From contig CAJNDS010002749.1 of assembly GCA_905221605.1 (NCBI GenBank), positions 117,501 to 181,500 of the forward strand: a stretch of DNA of 64,000 bases, given 5' to 3'. Below are positions 34,010-47,216 of this stretch, piece after piece (within the stretch, counting starts at the first letter, position 1; the number at the start of each line of letters is the position of its first letter). The stretch is from Symbiodinium natans (lineage: Eukaryota; Sar; Dinophyceae; Suessiales; Symbiodiniaceae). Position numbers and translations under genes: made by a program. Below the pieces are notes generated by a model, which was given only the letters and a program-made list of their open reading frames with translations, was not told the origin of the DNA and did no database searches.

Positions 34010-36290
34010 CGTACTACGGTGCTGGTTCTGCAATACTTTGCTCGAGAGAGAACGGCCAGGAGAGCATTGAGCAAGGCGTAGTAGGGCCAAGGTCTCAGTG
34101 ATGCTTTGTTGCAGGCTGTGAGGAGTGTTGACGGTGCACCTTGCTGCTGTCAAGATTTGTCCTATCTTGCTCGCATGCAACAAAGGCTGGAGTAACAGAA
34201 CCCGTATATACTGGAGGTCGCTAACTCCGGAAAGGTCGCAGCAGAAATCGTGTCTTGCCCAATTTTTCTGTGGCCAGGGAGGCTTTCGTATGTACCGTTC
34301 AGAAAGTGTTCGGAGCTGTCGCAGACGATGTAAGTATGCCACTTGCAGAGCGGACCTTCAGCAGCCCCAATCACTTGAAGAAAGGCCCTGACCCTTTTTG
34401 TTTAAGATCAAACTCTAGCATCTACAACCCAAGAGCCTGTACTTAAGTCTCACTGTCGCCCGCAGAGAGCCATTAACACAGTACTTCACTATCAGGAGGA
34501 AGTGGCGCATCTCGACACTCACTGTCAACTTGCATACAGTGCGCAGCCTCCAGCCTCAAAAAAACCGTGAATCTTTGAACCATCATCCGTCAGCATCAAC
34601 CTCAACCCCCCCCAAACAACTTCAGCCTCGGTAGCCTCAGAGATGCAACCGCCTGCTTCCATCAAGTTCTGGGAGTTTAGGACTTTCGGATGCTGCAGCT
34701 TTGGCTTTCTTTCGCTTAGGCGATTCGGTTTGAAGTCAGGGACTCTCGTCCATAACAAAAAGCCTACGCCGACCCTCGAGCCGAGATTTCGAGTTGAGGG
34801 GTTGAGCTGCTGAGCGCTTTAGGACCGCAAGAAGCGATCACACTGCCTCCGGGGGAGCCCCCGGTCTCTGCGGAATTTTTTTTGTTTTTCTTATCGATTT
34901 GTTTCTTCGTATCTGAGCTGGGTTCAAGAAGATAGAACAGGCTCGATGTTGCTGCAGCCTGCGGAGAAGGTGATTGTGCGTGGCAGTGGGTGGTTGTGGG
35001 GGTGGTGCGTGGGTGGTGGCGGTGGTGGAAATGGCGGGTAATGGCGAGTAATGGTGCGTTGCGTTGAGGGTATGCAACGGTGGGGAATGGTGGGCTGGTA
35101 GGTCGTGTTAAGCGATGGTAGGAAGTGGCGGGTATGATGGTGGGAATGGGGGTTAAGAATAGAGAGGGGGGGGGGGGGGGTGGTGAACAGAAGATACGTT
35201 CCCGGAAATGGGAGATGGGGGGTTAAGTAGAAGCTGGGGCTGGTGAAAAAGGACAGGACGGCCCCAATCTCAATATCATCATGTATTTCAGAAAATCGGC
35301 ATTATTGGGAATTTGCTGTCATCATCATGTCGAGGTTGAACCCTTTCCATAGACACGCCACGCTTTTTGGTATTCTGGCAAACTGAGCTTGCATGCAACA
35401 CATGAATTAAGCTTCCTCGCGCCAAGGGTCTGTAGGCGGACAAAATTGTTAAAAGGGCAGGCTCCTCAAGAGCTTTCAAGGAGCCACCAAACACCACGAG
35501 TTTGCCCCGAGAGGAGTTTCACAACTCCGTCCTGTACATGGATGGTTCCAAGCAACAAAAACTTGGGGGGCCCAGCCTTCCTTCAGAGAGCTGAGGTCCG
35601 CGCACTGTGCAATTCACATGGGTGCAACTTCTTACTTCTCCAATAACCAAGGCCAAAAAAAGGTTAAACTTTAATATTCCTACTAAATGAGGAAACCCAA
35701 GAAGTTTAAAGTTCAACTAAAGGCGAAGCAAGACTTTGAGGGACATAAAAGGCCACAACGACGGATTTTTCGCCACAGGCGCGAAGTTCTTCCATCTACA
35801 GCTTTGACTGACGGCAACTTCGAAGCTGGGAGGTTGGAAGCTCCACCTCATGCTTCGAAGAATCCTGGGTTGGTTTAGGGTTTAGGGTTTAGGGTTTAGG
35901 GTTTAGGGTTTAGGGTTTAGGGTTTAGGGTTTAGGGTTTAGGGTTTAGGGTTTAGGGTTTAGGGTTTAAAGTTTAGGGTTTAGGCATACAGAAATCGATA
36001 CGATCCCAAGTTGATTTTGAGTCCCGTAGCCAAAATCTACATCCCCAATCTATCCCCCACATGATGCCTCCTTTATATACGCCCTTCTGTTATCAGCCCC
36101 CCCCCCCAAAAAAAAAATGAAAAATAAATAACAAACACTCATATACCCCTGTAAGGTCCTTAGCAGCAACTTTCTGTCACACTCCCCCCCCCCCCCCCCC
36201 CCAAAAAAAAAAAAAAAACACACACAAAAACCCACCCCCAAAAAAAAACAAGCACTCATATTACACCTGTAAGTTCCTTAGCAGCGGCCC
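34010..36290. other. Intergenic stretch, repeats only
   Basis: No supported exon. It holds a GGTGGTGG-like part at ~34960-35180, a TTTAGGG tract at 35874-35975, and C-run/A-run junctions at 36097-36117 and 36184-36218. It should contain the promoter side of the transcarboxylase-like gene; no TATA-like or other promoter element could be recognised. Confidence 0.55.
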
Positions 36291-36294
36291 AGAA

Positions 36295-39200
36295 TCAAGG
36301 AAGATCCGCACGGTGGTGTCCAGGTTGGCAAGCTGCAGGTCCATGTCTAAAATGGACGGAGCGGAAGTCATAGACGCTTCCGACCTCTTCTAGCTGGCTC
36401 TTAGTAGGGAAGGAGGGCATGAGGTACCCTACAGAATCCCTTAAAGGGTAATATATATGTATATATATATATGTATATATTATAATGTATATACATATAT
36501 ATATATATATATCGGGCCCTGATTCCCTCATTCCCTACTCAGAACCAGGAAACCTTATGTCCAGAAATCCCTCTACACCCAATCAACCCTCAACACTCCT
36601 TCCCCGATATGCCCGGACTACCCTACACCCTACACCCTAAACCCTAAACCCTAAAATTTGCCATGAAAGCCCTTCAGCGCCTCTGTGACCATGTGGTGGC
36701 CAGTGGGATTTCAACCACCGTATCGCTGACGGTGCCCGGGACCCAACCAGCTCCACGGCCCAGGTAGGCTTCCACCTGAAAGGTGGGGTTAGGGTTTAGG
36801 GTTTAGGGTTTAGGGTTTTTTTTTCGCTCCCGCATAGCCGGCCGAACCGCAGGCAGGGTTGATGGGTGGTGCGACTCTGTAAAACTCATGGGTTTAGGGT
36901 TTAGGGTTTCGGGTTTCGGGTTTACCAGGGTAGCTGGGGTCTACAGGGTTTATCTGAGAAGAATTAGTAAAGAATTCAACACGCCAAACCCATATTCCTT
37001 GACCTATAAAGGAGAATGCAAGTAAGGATTTTGCCACACCTCTTAGTTCCTTCCAAGGGTATGCTCAAGGAGCATGTTGAATGTTTCACAGAGTTTAATT
37101 AGAAGGGTCGCAAGGTCCTAAGGTGCTTCTAAGGGTGTAGAAGAGCAAGGGAAAGGGGAAGAGGGATACTGGGTATGTTTTAGGGCTAGGGTATTTAGGG
37201 TTTAGGGTTTAGGGTTTAGGGTTTAGGGTTTAGGGTTTAGGGTTCGCAAGTGTGCAGCTAGCACCCAAGATCGCCAGTGTAAGAAGATGCCCTGGCCAGC
37301 CCGGCCTACAGAATTTGTTTTCTTAATCCCTGTTCCCCTAGGAAGAAAAATGGATCCTTTTTGTTCATATATAAGAAAGCCCATAACCCAAAAAGTAAGA
37401 AGGATCCCTAACACTGATCTAGTTTTGAGTCGGTATACCCCATAACCCCTCAACAAACTGACCCAGAAAACATCCCTGAACACTCTTCAAGAACCCCAGC
37501 AGACCGCTGCAACCCTTCTGAGAGTTTGTTCCACCTGCTCGCCCGCCACGAACCGACGTCGAAGCATGTTCAAAGGAACCTCCAGGTCCTTTTTCTGGTC
37601 CTTCTCAAGCCTCCAAGGGAACTCAAGGGAACTCAAGGGAACTCAAGGTAACTCAAGGGAACTCAAGGGAACTCAAGGGAACTCAAGGGACCTCAAGGGA
37701 CCTACATCCAAGGCTTAAACCAAGCAGGGGGGCAAAAAGCGCTGGAGTCTTCTATTCAAGCCTGGAATCTGAACTCCACTAAACCCTAAACCCTAAACCC
37801 TAAACCCCAAACCCTAATCCAGGAGCCTCACTCGGAAAGTCCAAAGGTGTGGTGGGCGGCGGACGGGCGGCGTGGTCCGGACCACCCCGGGGGTCCAGGC
37901 CTTGCAGGGGTGTCGGGCATGGCAGGAGTACGAAGTTCAAGCTCATGAACTCTTATGCTCGCTTAGCGTCTAGGGTTCAGGGTTTAAAATCGCTCACGCT
38001 CGGACAGGGTTCAGGGATGCTAGTTTCCAGTTCGATTGTCCAATATTGGAAAGGATACATTGAGTACGTTGGGTTTATTGGGATATAAGGGGATGCACAG
38101 CAAGGCAAGGGTACATGGTGTACATTTGGGTTGAGGGTTACCCTAAACCCTAAACCCTAAACCCTAAACTCTAAACCCTAAACCCTAAACCCTAAACCCT
38201 AAACCCTAAACCCTAAGCAGGCGGAACCTAAACCCTGGCCTTCTCCGAATAGACCTCCACGTGCTCGCCCGCCTCCAGAACTGGCCGTAGGGCTCGCAAA
38301 GGTACAGCCTGCACTCAGCCATGCGCCCCCTTAGGGTTTAGGGTTTAGGGTTTAGAAAAAAACTGCAAAGCGAGATGCAACAGTACATGGTGCTTGGATC
38401 TGATGATTTCAAGGCGCTGCGAATGCTGAGACCCCACAGTTTTCAAGACTGCGCTCCAATGCACGTGAATGTGAACCTTTCCTCTTGGTTTACGACTAGA
38501 CACTACTGACCCTAAACTTGTATTATAAACCCTATTAGAAACCCTTTTTGGACCCAGACTCCTGAAGCCAGCTGGGAGCTACTAGAAACCCTAAATCCTA
38601 AGCCCTAAACCCTAAACCCTAAGCCCAGTCCTTTTCACAGCGGTCTTGCCTCCCTTAGCTGGCTGCGGACGCCGACACGGCAAGCATAGGAGGGGAGCTC
38701 GCTTGGGTCGTCGCTTTGGAAGGTGCCTGATGGGCAACGTTTAGGGTTTAGGGTTTAGGGTTTGGGGTTTAGGGTTTAGGGTTTAGGGCTCAGGTGAGCC
38801 GCAAAGCAGTGGTTTGTGGTTCAAGGTTTGGGCGCTTTATCATGTGCCTGGCCCCGCGACTCTAGCTGGCACCATGCATGCCAAGGTCGAAGAAAAGTAC
38901 AGGACCCATTCACCTTCCAGGTAGGCTTCAGTCGGAGGCACGTGCAACACGAAGCCATCCAGCCCTGCAGACACAATAGATTCCTTCGTTGTCCAGTAAC
39001 CTGGGGGAATCCTTTGGGAACTATTACCCAAAAAGAAGGGGATTCTATTACCCCAAAAAGGTTAAAGGTTACCGATACTCTACTACGAAGCTTCAATAGA
39101 GTCGGTCTCCAAGAAGTAGAGATCATCCACACCGGCAGAGATGACGTCCACTGCTTCGTCCAAGCTTGAAAGCACCAGTTCGTTGGCCTGAGACGACGGC

Positions 39201-42200
39201 TCGGTCTCCGGGGGCTCCGTCTCCAGATGAGCACCTCTTGCTTGTCGGGATGAAATGCTGCCGTGGAGTTTTGGAATTCGATCTTTTTTGGGAAAGACGG
39301 CGGAAGCTGCCGTGTTTTCGTAGTTTTTAAATCTTGTTCATGAGGACGGAAAGTGCAGGGAAGATGCGTTAACAACGGGCAAGCTTGATCACTAGCACTG
39401 GAACACGAAGACTGCGCAAGCCCGCTCCTGCCTGCATCCACGTTTGAGGAGAGCTGCGGTCGAACCGTCTCCCGAGGAGGATCTCGATGGGAGTCGGCCG
39501 AATCCACCTTTGACTGCCAGTTGGTGCCAGTCATGGGGGAAAGGATTCTTATAGGAGGCCCTGCAGAGTACTACAGAGAGTCTATGATAGTCTCTGGAAT
39601 CAGCTCCTCTATTCCCCGCTGAGCACCATCCTCTCATCCATCAGCGGAGAGTAGAGCACGTTTGGGCACGTGGGCGCTATACAGGGCAAGGAAGACCACG
39701 AGACCGTAAACCCTAAACCCTAAACCCTAAACCCCAAACCCTAAACCCTAAACCTCATAGGCACCTTGCGATGAGGTGGCCCGATGTTAAGGTTCACGGC
39801 AACTTGACGGCGGCCCCGGCGCAGGTAGTGTAGGTCTTCCTTGGGGACCAAGTGAACCCTAAAACTGGGGCCCTATAAGCTATACTACTATAATTCCTAT
39901 GAAGGTATATGAACCATAAACCCTTTTAGGGTTCATTTCTTCCCCAAGGTTCCAGTATGCTGAGGTCTTCCTCCCAGCGCACGTGGACCTTTGCCTGGGC
40001 TGCTGGGCCGCGTTCCACATCCACTTCGCCCAGCTCGCTGAGCTTGAAGGAGAGTGTGCGCACCTTCTCTTTGCGGCCATGTGCACGCTTCTGTGCCACC
40101 AGCTTGACATGCCCGGAGGTAGGCTTCCGCACGCGTCGGAGCAAGACAATGCAGAGAAGCAAACAGCATATAACTGCGAAAGCGCTGCAAAGCACCACAG
40201 CACCTGCATAGCTCTCCACGTTGACGACGACTCCTCCAATGGTCCGGTCAAAAGGTACCGTCTGCAGGAGTGCAAAGAGGGATGTGTGTGTAGTCCGACA
40301 CCAGGAACGGTTGATGCTTTCGCCATGAACCTGGTAACCAGGAAATTACGGCTTTTCGTAGAGGTATAAGTGTATAATACTGTATAAGGACGCAACACCC
40401 TTCAGCAATCCGAGAGCTGCAAGTGCTACTATTTAGCGTCCTTACTTGAAAGCACCCACTGCTGGTCCTCGTAGTGGGCCAAGAAGTCGACCCCCTCCTT
40501 CGACCAGGCACCCAGTGCGGGGTCGAAGAATCCACACCTAGGTGCCACATCTACTGAAGCAAGTTCCAAGAGAACCAGAACAAATATCTGATAGGGTTTG
40601 GGTGACGTGAAACAACGATGCCCTTCCCTGGCTTTGACCGATCTTATAGGTTGAGAGCTGCGCAGCAGACACCATAAGCAAAATTCTAAGCTAAACTTCA
40701 AGCTGCTTCTCGTCCTCAAGCGGAGCGCGGGAAGCGAAGGAGAAGACGATGCCTTCGCTTCCCGAAACGTTCAGTAGAGTCAAAGCTCCAGCATTCTCGC
40801 TGATGAAGGAGAGCTCCACAAGCCGTGACAAGAGAACCACATCTTCTCCGTCAACGTCCTGCGCAGTAAAGGCTGGAGCTAGCTCCTGCGCCACCTCTGT
40901 GAAAACCATCATGGCGTTGCCACTTTGGAGCAAACTCTGCAGCAGGCTTGGCGGAAGTACGATCTTCATGGGCGAGCTGTCTTCACTGGTGTTCAGTTCC
41001 AGCACCACCGGGTCTGTCTGCGCGGTCAGCCGTATCGTGGTCACTGCCCCAACCGCCGTTGTCGTGCCATGTAAGTCGCCATCCTCGCAAAAGAACCTTG
41101 AAGCAGCCTCCATCGACTTAGACAAGATCTCCCCATGAGGGCTCTGCATGAGGCTGTCAGGAAGTACAACCCTAGGCACCTCAAAGGAAGTATTGCAGTC
41201 GCTGGAAGAAGTTGTGCTGCTCAAAGAGCTGGTAGATGTTGAAGTGTGTGGCGTCTTGGTGACTGAAGCTGATGTGGAAGATGACGTGGCTGTGGTCGTG
41301 GTGATTGTGGAAGAGACTGTTGTGAAAGAGGAGCTGGTTGAAAGTGTAGATGTTGAGCTGCTTGTTGATCTTGAAACTGTGGTTGATACTGAAATGCTCG
41401 TTGATATCGAGGTTGTACTTGAAGTCGACATGGTGTTGGAAAAGGAGACTGTGGTTGTGCTTCCCGTCCTCGTAAGTGAAGAGGTCGTGGTGCTTGTGGT
41501 GAATGTTGACGATGACGTCAGTGAGGTAGATGTGGTTGAAGACACTGTGGCAGTTGAGGTCGTGGTTGATGAAAGCATGGTGGAGGTTGTCAGCGAGGTG
41601 CTTGTTGACACAGATGTAGTGGATGTCGTGCTGCTTACAGTCCTCGTAAGTGTAGAGGTCGTGGCGCTTGCGGTGCTTGACGACGATGACGTCAGTGAGG
41701 TAGATGTGGTTGAAGACCCTGTGGCAGTTGAGGTCGCGGTCAAGGTGGCTGACGAGCTGCTTGTGGAGAGTGATGTGGATGATGTTGAGCGGCTTTGAGT
41801 AGTGGTGCTCGAGCTCGATGTGAACGTCCAAGTGGAGGAGCTTGAGGTGAGCGAAGCGCTTGTGGTGCTCGACGACGTTGTCACCGGGCGAGTGGCAGCA
41901 ACAGTAACGACGATCTGATGTTCGGTCCCAAAATCTCCGCTGGCACCAGAATTCGCAAAGGCCTGGGCACCAATGAGGTACGTCCCAGGCGACGGCCCCC
42001 AGTTGGCATAATCACCCCCACTATCCCCAGCCAGGGCATAGGGTGCATTGCTCTCCGTTCTGAAGGTGCCTCCGTTGACTTTGAACCGCAGGCTTCCAAC
42101 ACTTTGAAAGGTAGTGGCGACAACATTGATCTGTGCAGGGAGCTCGTCCAGGTACAGTGTCGTCCCAGACACAAGAGGGTCGAATTCAGCAATGAGAATG

Positions 42201-42325
42201 TCATTGACTGCATCCACCAAAGCCATCTTCTCAACAGCTAGGGTAGCCGCACGGCTGCAGGTGAGAGCTAGAAACACAAGAGCAGCGATCCGCCTTGCAA
42301 GCGCGGATGGAGGCAGTCTAAGCAT
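36295..42325 (-). CDS. Mucin-like single-pass surface protein with cytoplasmic repeat modules
   Basis: Role unknown; looks like a surface receptor or adhesin. Exon 1 (40707-42325) carries a signal peptide, a beta-sandwich-like part (YALAGDSGGDYANWGPSPGT), about 230 residues of Ser/Thr-rich repeat, and a folded juxtamembrane part. Exon 2 (40446-40537) has CGFFDPALGAWSKEGV, similar to a GPS cleavage motif. Exon 3 (39953-40233) has a membrane helix (VVLCSAFAVICCLLLCIVLL) and a basic tail. Exon 4 is 39765-39839. Later exons run to a TGA at 36295: 39095-~39220, ~38895-38983, and blocks near 38640-38718, 38240-38320, 37850-37930, 37520-37600, 36690-36775 and 36295-36370. They include two related modules (AGEHVEVYSEK...WTPGVV and AGEQVEAYLGR...WVPGTV). 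Exon 1 is firm; the 3' half and the exons near 39.6 kb are tentative. Confidence 0.68.
37614..37703. repeat. Decamer tandem repeat (CAAGGGAACT)
   Basis: About nine copies of a ten-base unit, in the surface-protein gene just 5' (coding sense) of a block reading KDLEVPLNMLRRRF. No spacers, so not a CRISPR array. Confidence 0.95.
38984..39094 (-). mobile_element. Introner family C, copy 3
   Basis: Starts GAAGCTTCGTAGTAGAG and ends GACAACGAAG, with target duplication GAA. Excision as GA...AG gives FLETDSIESIVSAGLDG in frame in the tail of the surface protein. Core CCCCAAAAAGGTTAAAGGTT as in the other copies. Confidence 0.85.
39840..39952 (-). mobile_element. Introner family A, copy 3
   Basis: 113 bases, CCTTGGGGAAG...CCCCAAG with target GAA. 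GA...AG excision gives EEDLSILEDLHYLRRG in frame. The element itself is a long imperfect palindrome. Confidence 0.9.
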
Positions 42326-42369
42326 GGAGGCAGCCTTCTCGCGCTGCTCCGTCGCATCGCCATGAACAG

Positions 42370-45304
42370 CGAATGCTCTATCCCACTGCCGGTGTTTACG
42401 ACTGTTACCCTAAACCCTAAACCCTAAACCCTAAACCCTAAACCCTAAACCCTAAACCCGCATACTTCAAGGTGAGCTATTCTCTGGTCAAGAGCCCGGT
42501 TCATGTCTGGCGCCGTGGGCTCTCGTATACCCGATGGAAATGCACTTGCAATTTTTTCATGAATCTCTGCATGCACAGTTGTGCAACTACAGTGGCGCCT
42601 AGCAGCCCGGAGCCACCAAACACGCAGGTGCAGAGTCATGAGTCTGACCTCAATGCGACTGATCCAATCAACCCCTTGAGCACTAAACCCCCTGAACCAA
42701 ACTAGCCCAATAACCATATCATGATAGGGGCACTCTTTTCTGGGTTGGCAACTTTATAAGTGAAACCCAGAACCAAACAAGCTAAAGGGTACCACTGGGC
42801 TTTGAGCCATAGTACCACCCTTCACCCTTAGCAAGTTCCGTATCCTGCAGCGGCGTGTGCTTGGGGACCATGTGGAAGTGTCCTAGCGGTACAAGAATAC
42901 TATACTGTAGCTAGACAATAGCCGAAGGTACTATAGACTACAATATGCCATGCTAGAGAACACGACTGAGTATTCCGGAATACTGGATGGCGCATGCCAG
43001 TGAGCAGGCATTTCTGAGACCCAACAAAACATCTAAATGCATGCCGGGACCTCTGAAACATTCATCGGCAAAACCCTCACCGGCAAGTTCAATACACCGT
43101 AAATGCATATCCCCCATGGCGCTTTGCACTTAGAACATTGCAGAGCCAGGGCAGTCATGACCGTGGGGCCTATTCGAGCCTCGTGGCCAAAGCCTTGCGC
43201 CACAATCATTTTTCTGTGCAGGACGGATGCTCATCTGGTAAATCTGCCTTGTCAGACTGGGACCTCGGCAAGTGGACACTTGGGCACATCTTCCACATGC
43301 CCGGGTTTACACTTCTTCTTGTGACGCTGAGCAAGAACAAACTCCGATCCCTGTGAGCACGTAGATTCCAGAAGGTGCCCTCAGCCAGGTGGGAACTTAA
43401 TTAGGGTTTAAGGTTACACACGTGTGTGGATAAGTCCATTCTGGTGGGTTCTTCAACCGCTATGAACAGAACTACTTGCTTATCGGGGCGTCCCATAGCA
43501 TGACTCCTCCTATTTTTTGGACTCTTCATAGTTGTCTTGCTTCTTGAGACAGAAAGAACTCTGGTTAACAAATCCATCTTGCCCAGCCCCCGCAACCGCC
43601 AAGGACAGTGCCTGGGAGCTATCCGCAAGCTGCGCCAAGGCATTGCGTGCCCAAGCGGTTACAATTCTGTTATGGTTAAATGTTCTTAAAGATGGGAGGT
43701 ACCTCAATGATGCCAAGGTTTATGAAGTGCACTTCCAGTGCATTGTTTGTTTTTCGGGGGAGGGGGGGGAGGTGGGGGGGGGGGTGGGGGAGGGGGTGGG
43801 GGGGGTGGTGGGTTTGGGGTGGTGGGGGGGTGGGTGGGGGGGGTGGGGGGGGGGGGGGGGGTGGGGGTGGGGGGGGGGGGGGTTGGGGGGGGTGGGGGGG
43901 GGTGGGGGGGGGGGGGGGGGGGGGGGGTGGAGGGGGTTGGGGGGGTGGGGGGGGAGGTGGGGGTTGTGATCAAGTGGGTACGAGGACAAGCAGGTTTGCT
44001 GCGTGCTGGTGCCCTAATGCCTCCAGATCGATTTTGCCGATCCCCCAACTCACCCACACCCACGGCTGCGTAAAGGGTTGTTTGTGAGAGTGGATAGGGC
44101 ACTCATTAGATGTGACGACTTCGTTCGCCTGGTAATGCTGCCTGAAGACGAGACAGGATTGTACAGTGTCTGTCATCTGAGCCCGAGCAGACACAAGCAT
44201 GCTAAGTCCATCAGAATCACCAACAACTATCCGTGATGCCGCGATGTTTCTTTCTTTTTTCGAATGCTGTGGCACGCGATGCCTCTGGCTGCGGAAGCAT
44301 CATGCAACTAATTTCCAGCTCTGGTTGAGCAATAGATTGAACTCAGCAAGAGCCGCCATTTAGAATCGGTCGATGCACAGAGCTTGTGCAGGCAAAATGT
44401 GTACAAGTGTACAATATATGCAGGGGGGAGGCCCTCAGCGCAGAGGCATGAAGGCGTGAACCTCGGGACACATGGCCACATGGCCGCGGCACAAGCCCCC
44501 CCCACACTCGCTTGCAACCAACCTCAGACAAGGCTGCAGACCGAAACCTAAGTCCAACTGAACTCCGGATTTCTGTGCCTGATATTTTATGGGAGATATA
44601 CCTGAAAGCCTAAAAAGAAACCTTTTGACTGATTCGAGCGGTGCCCTCATGCACATCCTCCACAGTCCCGGTGCTGAGCCCTTGCTTTCTGGATATCTCC
44701 CAGGCATTCCCCGCAACTCTCTCTTGGATGCTGTTGTGAAAGCCCTGCACACATGTCCAGGACATGCAAGTTTAATTGCTTCGGACCGGAACACGAAGCG
44801 CATAAACAAGCATAAACAAGTAACAAGACAAATTCGGGGGCAAAACAGAAATCTCGCAGGCGTTGCTTCGAGCTTTCGTTCATGCTGCCGGACTGGAGCC
44901 GTTTTTTCCAACTTCCGGGCCAGGTAGGTAACCCCGGGCTGCACGTTCGCGGTCTGAATGGAACCGCACTGCCTGGAAGCTTCAACTGCCGTTTTGCAGA
45001 AGGCTCACTGAACCTACTTCATCCTTTGTTTTTCAAACTCGGGAGATGCTGCCTTCTCACTTTCAAGCCTCAATAACTACTACAAACGGCTCCAAAAGCA
45101 CAGGGGACATAACTTACTGGCCGAGAGCTTCTTGAGAACCGGAGGTTATTCCGCGGAAATCCTCGAGCACCGAAATGTTCAACTGCAAAACAGAACAAAA
45201 CCTGATAGAGGCCGCGAACCACAGTGCCAGCACGTGTCACATACTCGGCGAACAGATGAGTCGCGCAAGATGGAGTGAAGTGCCGTATCTCTTTCTCTTT
45301 CCCT

Positions 45305-45344
<40 letters not shown>

Positions 45345-47210
45345 CTAATTACGTCTCCTCTCTCTCTTCTCTTATCGCTCTCTCACTGTCTCCCTCTGGC
45401 CTCATCCTCGAAGCACTTTGAAAGAACCAAAGCAGCAAACGATGCCAAAAACACTGGGTTTCCGAAACTACAGCTCGATCCGAGCCACCCTAAACCCTAA
45501 ACCCTAAACCCTAAATCCTACACCCTAAACCCTAAACCCTCTAAGTCCCTAAGTCACTGCTGAACGCATGCGTACGCTTTCGGACACAAAAAGGCGCACG
45601 ATGTCGCAGCTGCGTAAACTCCTGGACTCCTGGACCCCTTTTGAACCCTTAGGGTTTAGGGTTTAGGGTTTGGGGTTTAGGGTTAGTTTAGGGTTTAGGG
45701 TTTAGGGTTTAGGGGTTAGGGTTTAGGGTTTAGGGTTTAGGGTTAGTTTAGGGTTTAGGGTTCCCCCAACTCGTAAAACGGGAAACATTCTGCTACGCTT
45801 TCGGAGGGTTTAGGGTTTAGGGTTCACGGGGCAACACACTCCCTGACTCCCACCACGCCTTTCGTCATCCTGCAAATTCTGTTCGCACCCTTTCTGCACC
45901 TTCATTTCAGGCTTGGAACAGACTTGGCAGCCCATCCCATAAGCTGAATCTGAATCATCTCGCCCACTGTGTGCGACGATGCTTGAGGCGAGACTTTCCT
46001 GTATAATCATTCTTGCAAATGAAGGGGATGAATGCGCGAATATAATCATTAGTGGTGCTTGAACGAAACGTGAACTACGAAATGAATGAAGGTGAAGTGA
46101 ATAAACGAGACAAAAGACAAGTGAACGACGAGAACGCGTGCTTTTGTTACGAGCGCAAGAACGAAACGAGAATTACCACGAAGAGAACGAACTTAGTAAA
46201 GTTGTAAGGAAGAAAGAAGTGATGACGCATGAACTTCATTAGAGGCGTGAACGAAGTCTTTTAATCTGAAAAAAATACTGTATTTTGATGCGTCTTTCCC
46301 TCTCATCTTATTACTGGGGGCTTTTGCACAATCATTTCGTTAACATTTTTATAAGCTCCCACAATATTAAATGATTGGTATTTTATACAATAAAAATAAG
46401 CTTGTGAGTAAACGAAAGGGGGGTTTCGTTCACGTAATCGCGACAAAGGGCAGCCTCACGGCAGCACACCCCCTGACACGGACAAACCCCTCTCTCAGTG
46501 CACTCTCCACCTCTTGAGCCTGTCCCCGTCCATGAGCTTTGTAAGCCTCAAAGTCCCATCGCTCAAGAGTCTCAATTGGCTCACCCTCAGAGAAGATTCG
46601 TTGGGAAGCACGGTGGAAATGCGTGATGCCTTGCTGGGGTAGTTCTCCTTGCACTGCTTCACCATGCCACAAAAACACACAGAGATTCGGACGGAAAGAC
46701 ACCACAAGATGCAACCACCGTGCGCGCACGCGCGCCTCGCGCAATTGAGATGCTTTAAAGCTGCTTATAGCAATCAGAACTCCAACGCATTCTCAGGCAA
46801 CAGCACAGGTGCTTGCTTGAGGCCCGACTCGAGCCAAACCTGTCTCGCTTTTCAAGAGCATCGGCGCATGTCATGGCTGTGTCATAACAGCTCCTTTGCA
46901 TGTGCCTGACTCATCCCTGACTCATCCCTGACTCATCCCTGACTCAGCCCTGAGCAGGTCTCTCCCAGAAGAGTTGGACGAGCTACCCAAGGAAGAGAGC
47001 ATCCTGGCCTCGTTCTCAGGATGGCAAAATCTTGGGGGACAGGCGGATTTACGGAACATCCACACAGGGCGGCCTTGCTTTTTCCCTGAAATGCCAAGTT
47101 GAAAGCTACCAGTTGCAGCGGGAATTTGGGGGAAGCAAGACGGCATCCCCTTTTGGGGACCCATCCTGCGACAAAAGTGCGAGGACTGCCCCGGAAGGAT
47201 CATTATGGCA
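42370..47210. other. Repeat-rich stretch without supported gene
   Basis: Contains CCCTAAA tracts (42407-42458, 45488-45535), TTTAGGG variants (45652-45765), a (CT)n run (45309-45341), a G-rich block (43757-43968) and an AT-rich part with repeated ACGAA words (46060-46440). A minus-strand frame at ~46500-46680 (ESSLRVSQLRLLSDG) is mildly exon-like but unjoined. No RNA gene was recognised. Confidence 0.5.
43757..43968 (+). repeat. G-rich low-complexity block (G-quadruplex prone)
   Basis: About 210 bases of G runs broken by single T or A. It produces meaningless Gly/Trp/Val-rich frames on one strand and Pro-rich frames on the other. Confidence 0.95.
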
Positions 47211-47216
47211 GGGGAA

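Noticed and set aside
19823-36290. A hidden biotin carboxylase domain
   Set aside because: I looked on the minus strand for ATP-grasp features (glycine-rich GGGGKG loop, EMNPRLQVEH-type motif) in introns, in the linker and upstream to 36.3 kb and saw none.
37614-37703. CRISPR-like array
   Set aside because: Direct head-to-tail decamers without spacers, in a eukaryotic gene.
41148-41831. Two 216-codon frames over the mucin region
   Set aside because: Val/Glu/Asp-rich and His-rich shadows of the Ser/Thr repeat of the surface protein.
43045-43350. Ubiquitin-like fragments (FIGKTLTGKF and ALSDWDLGKWTL)
   Set aside because: Short similarity to two parts of ubiquitin at about the right spacing, but the middle does not align and frames are broken; chance cannot be excluded.
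43704-44102. Gly-rich and Pro-rich frames of 80-145 codons
   Set aside because: Produced by the G-rich low-complexity block, not by coding selection.
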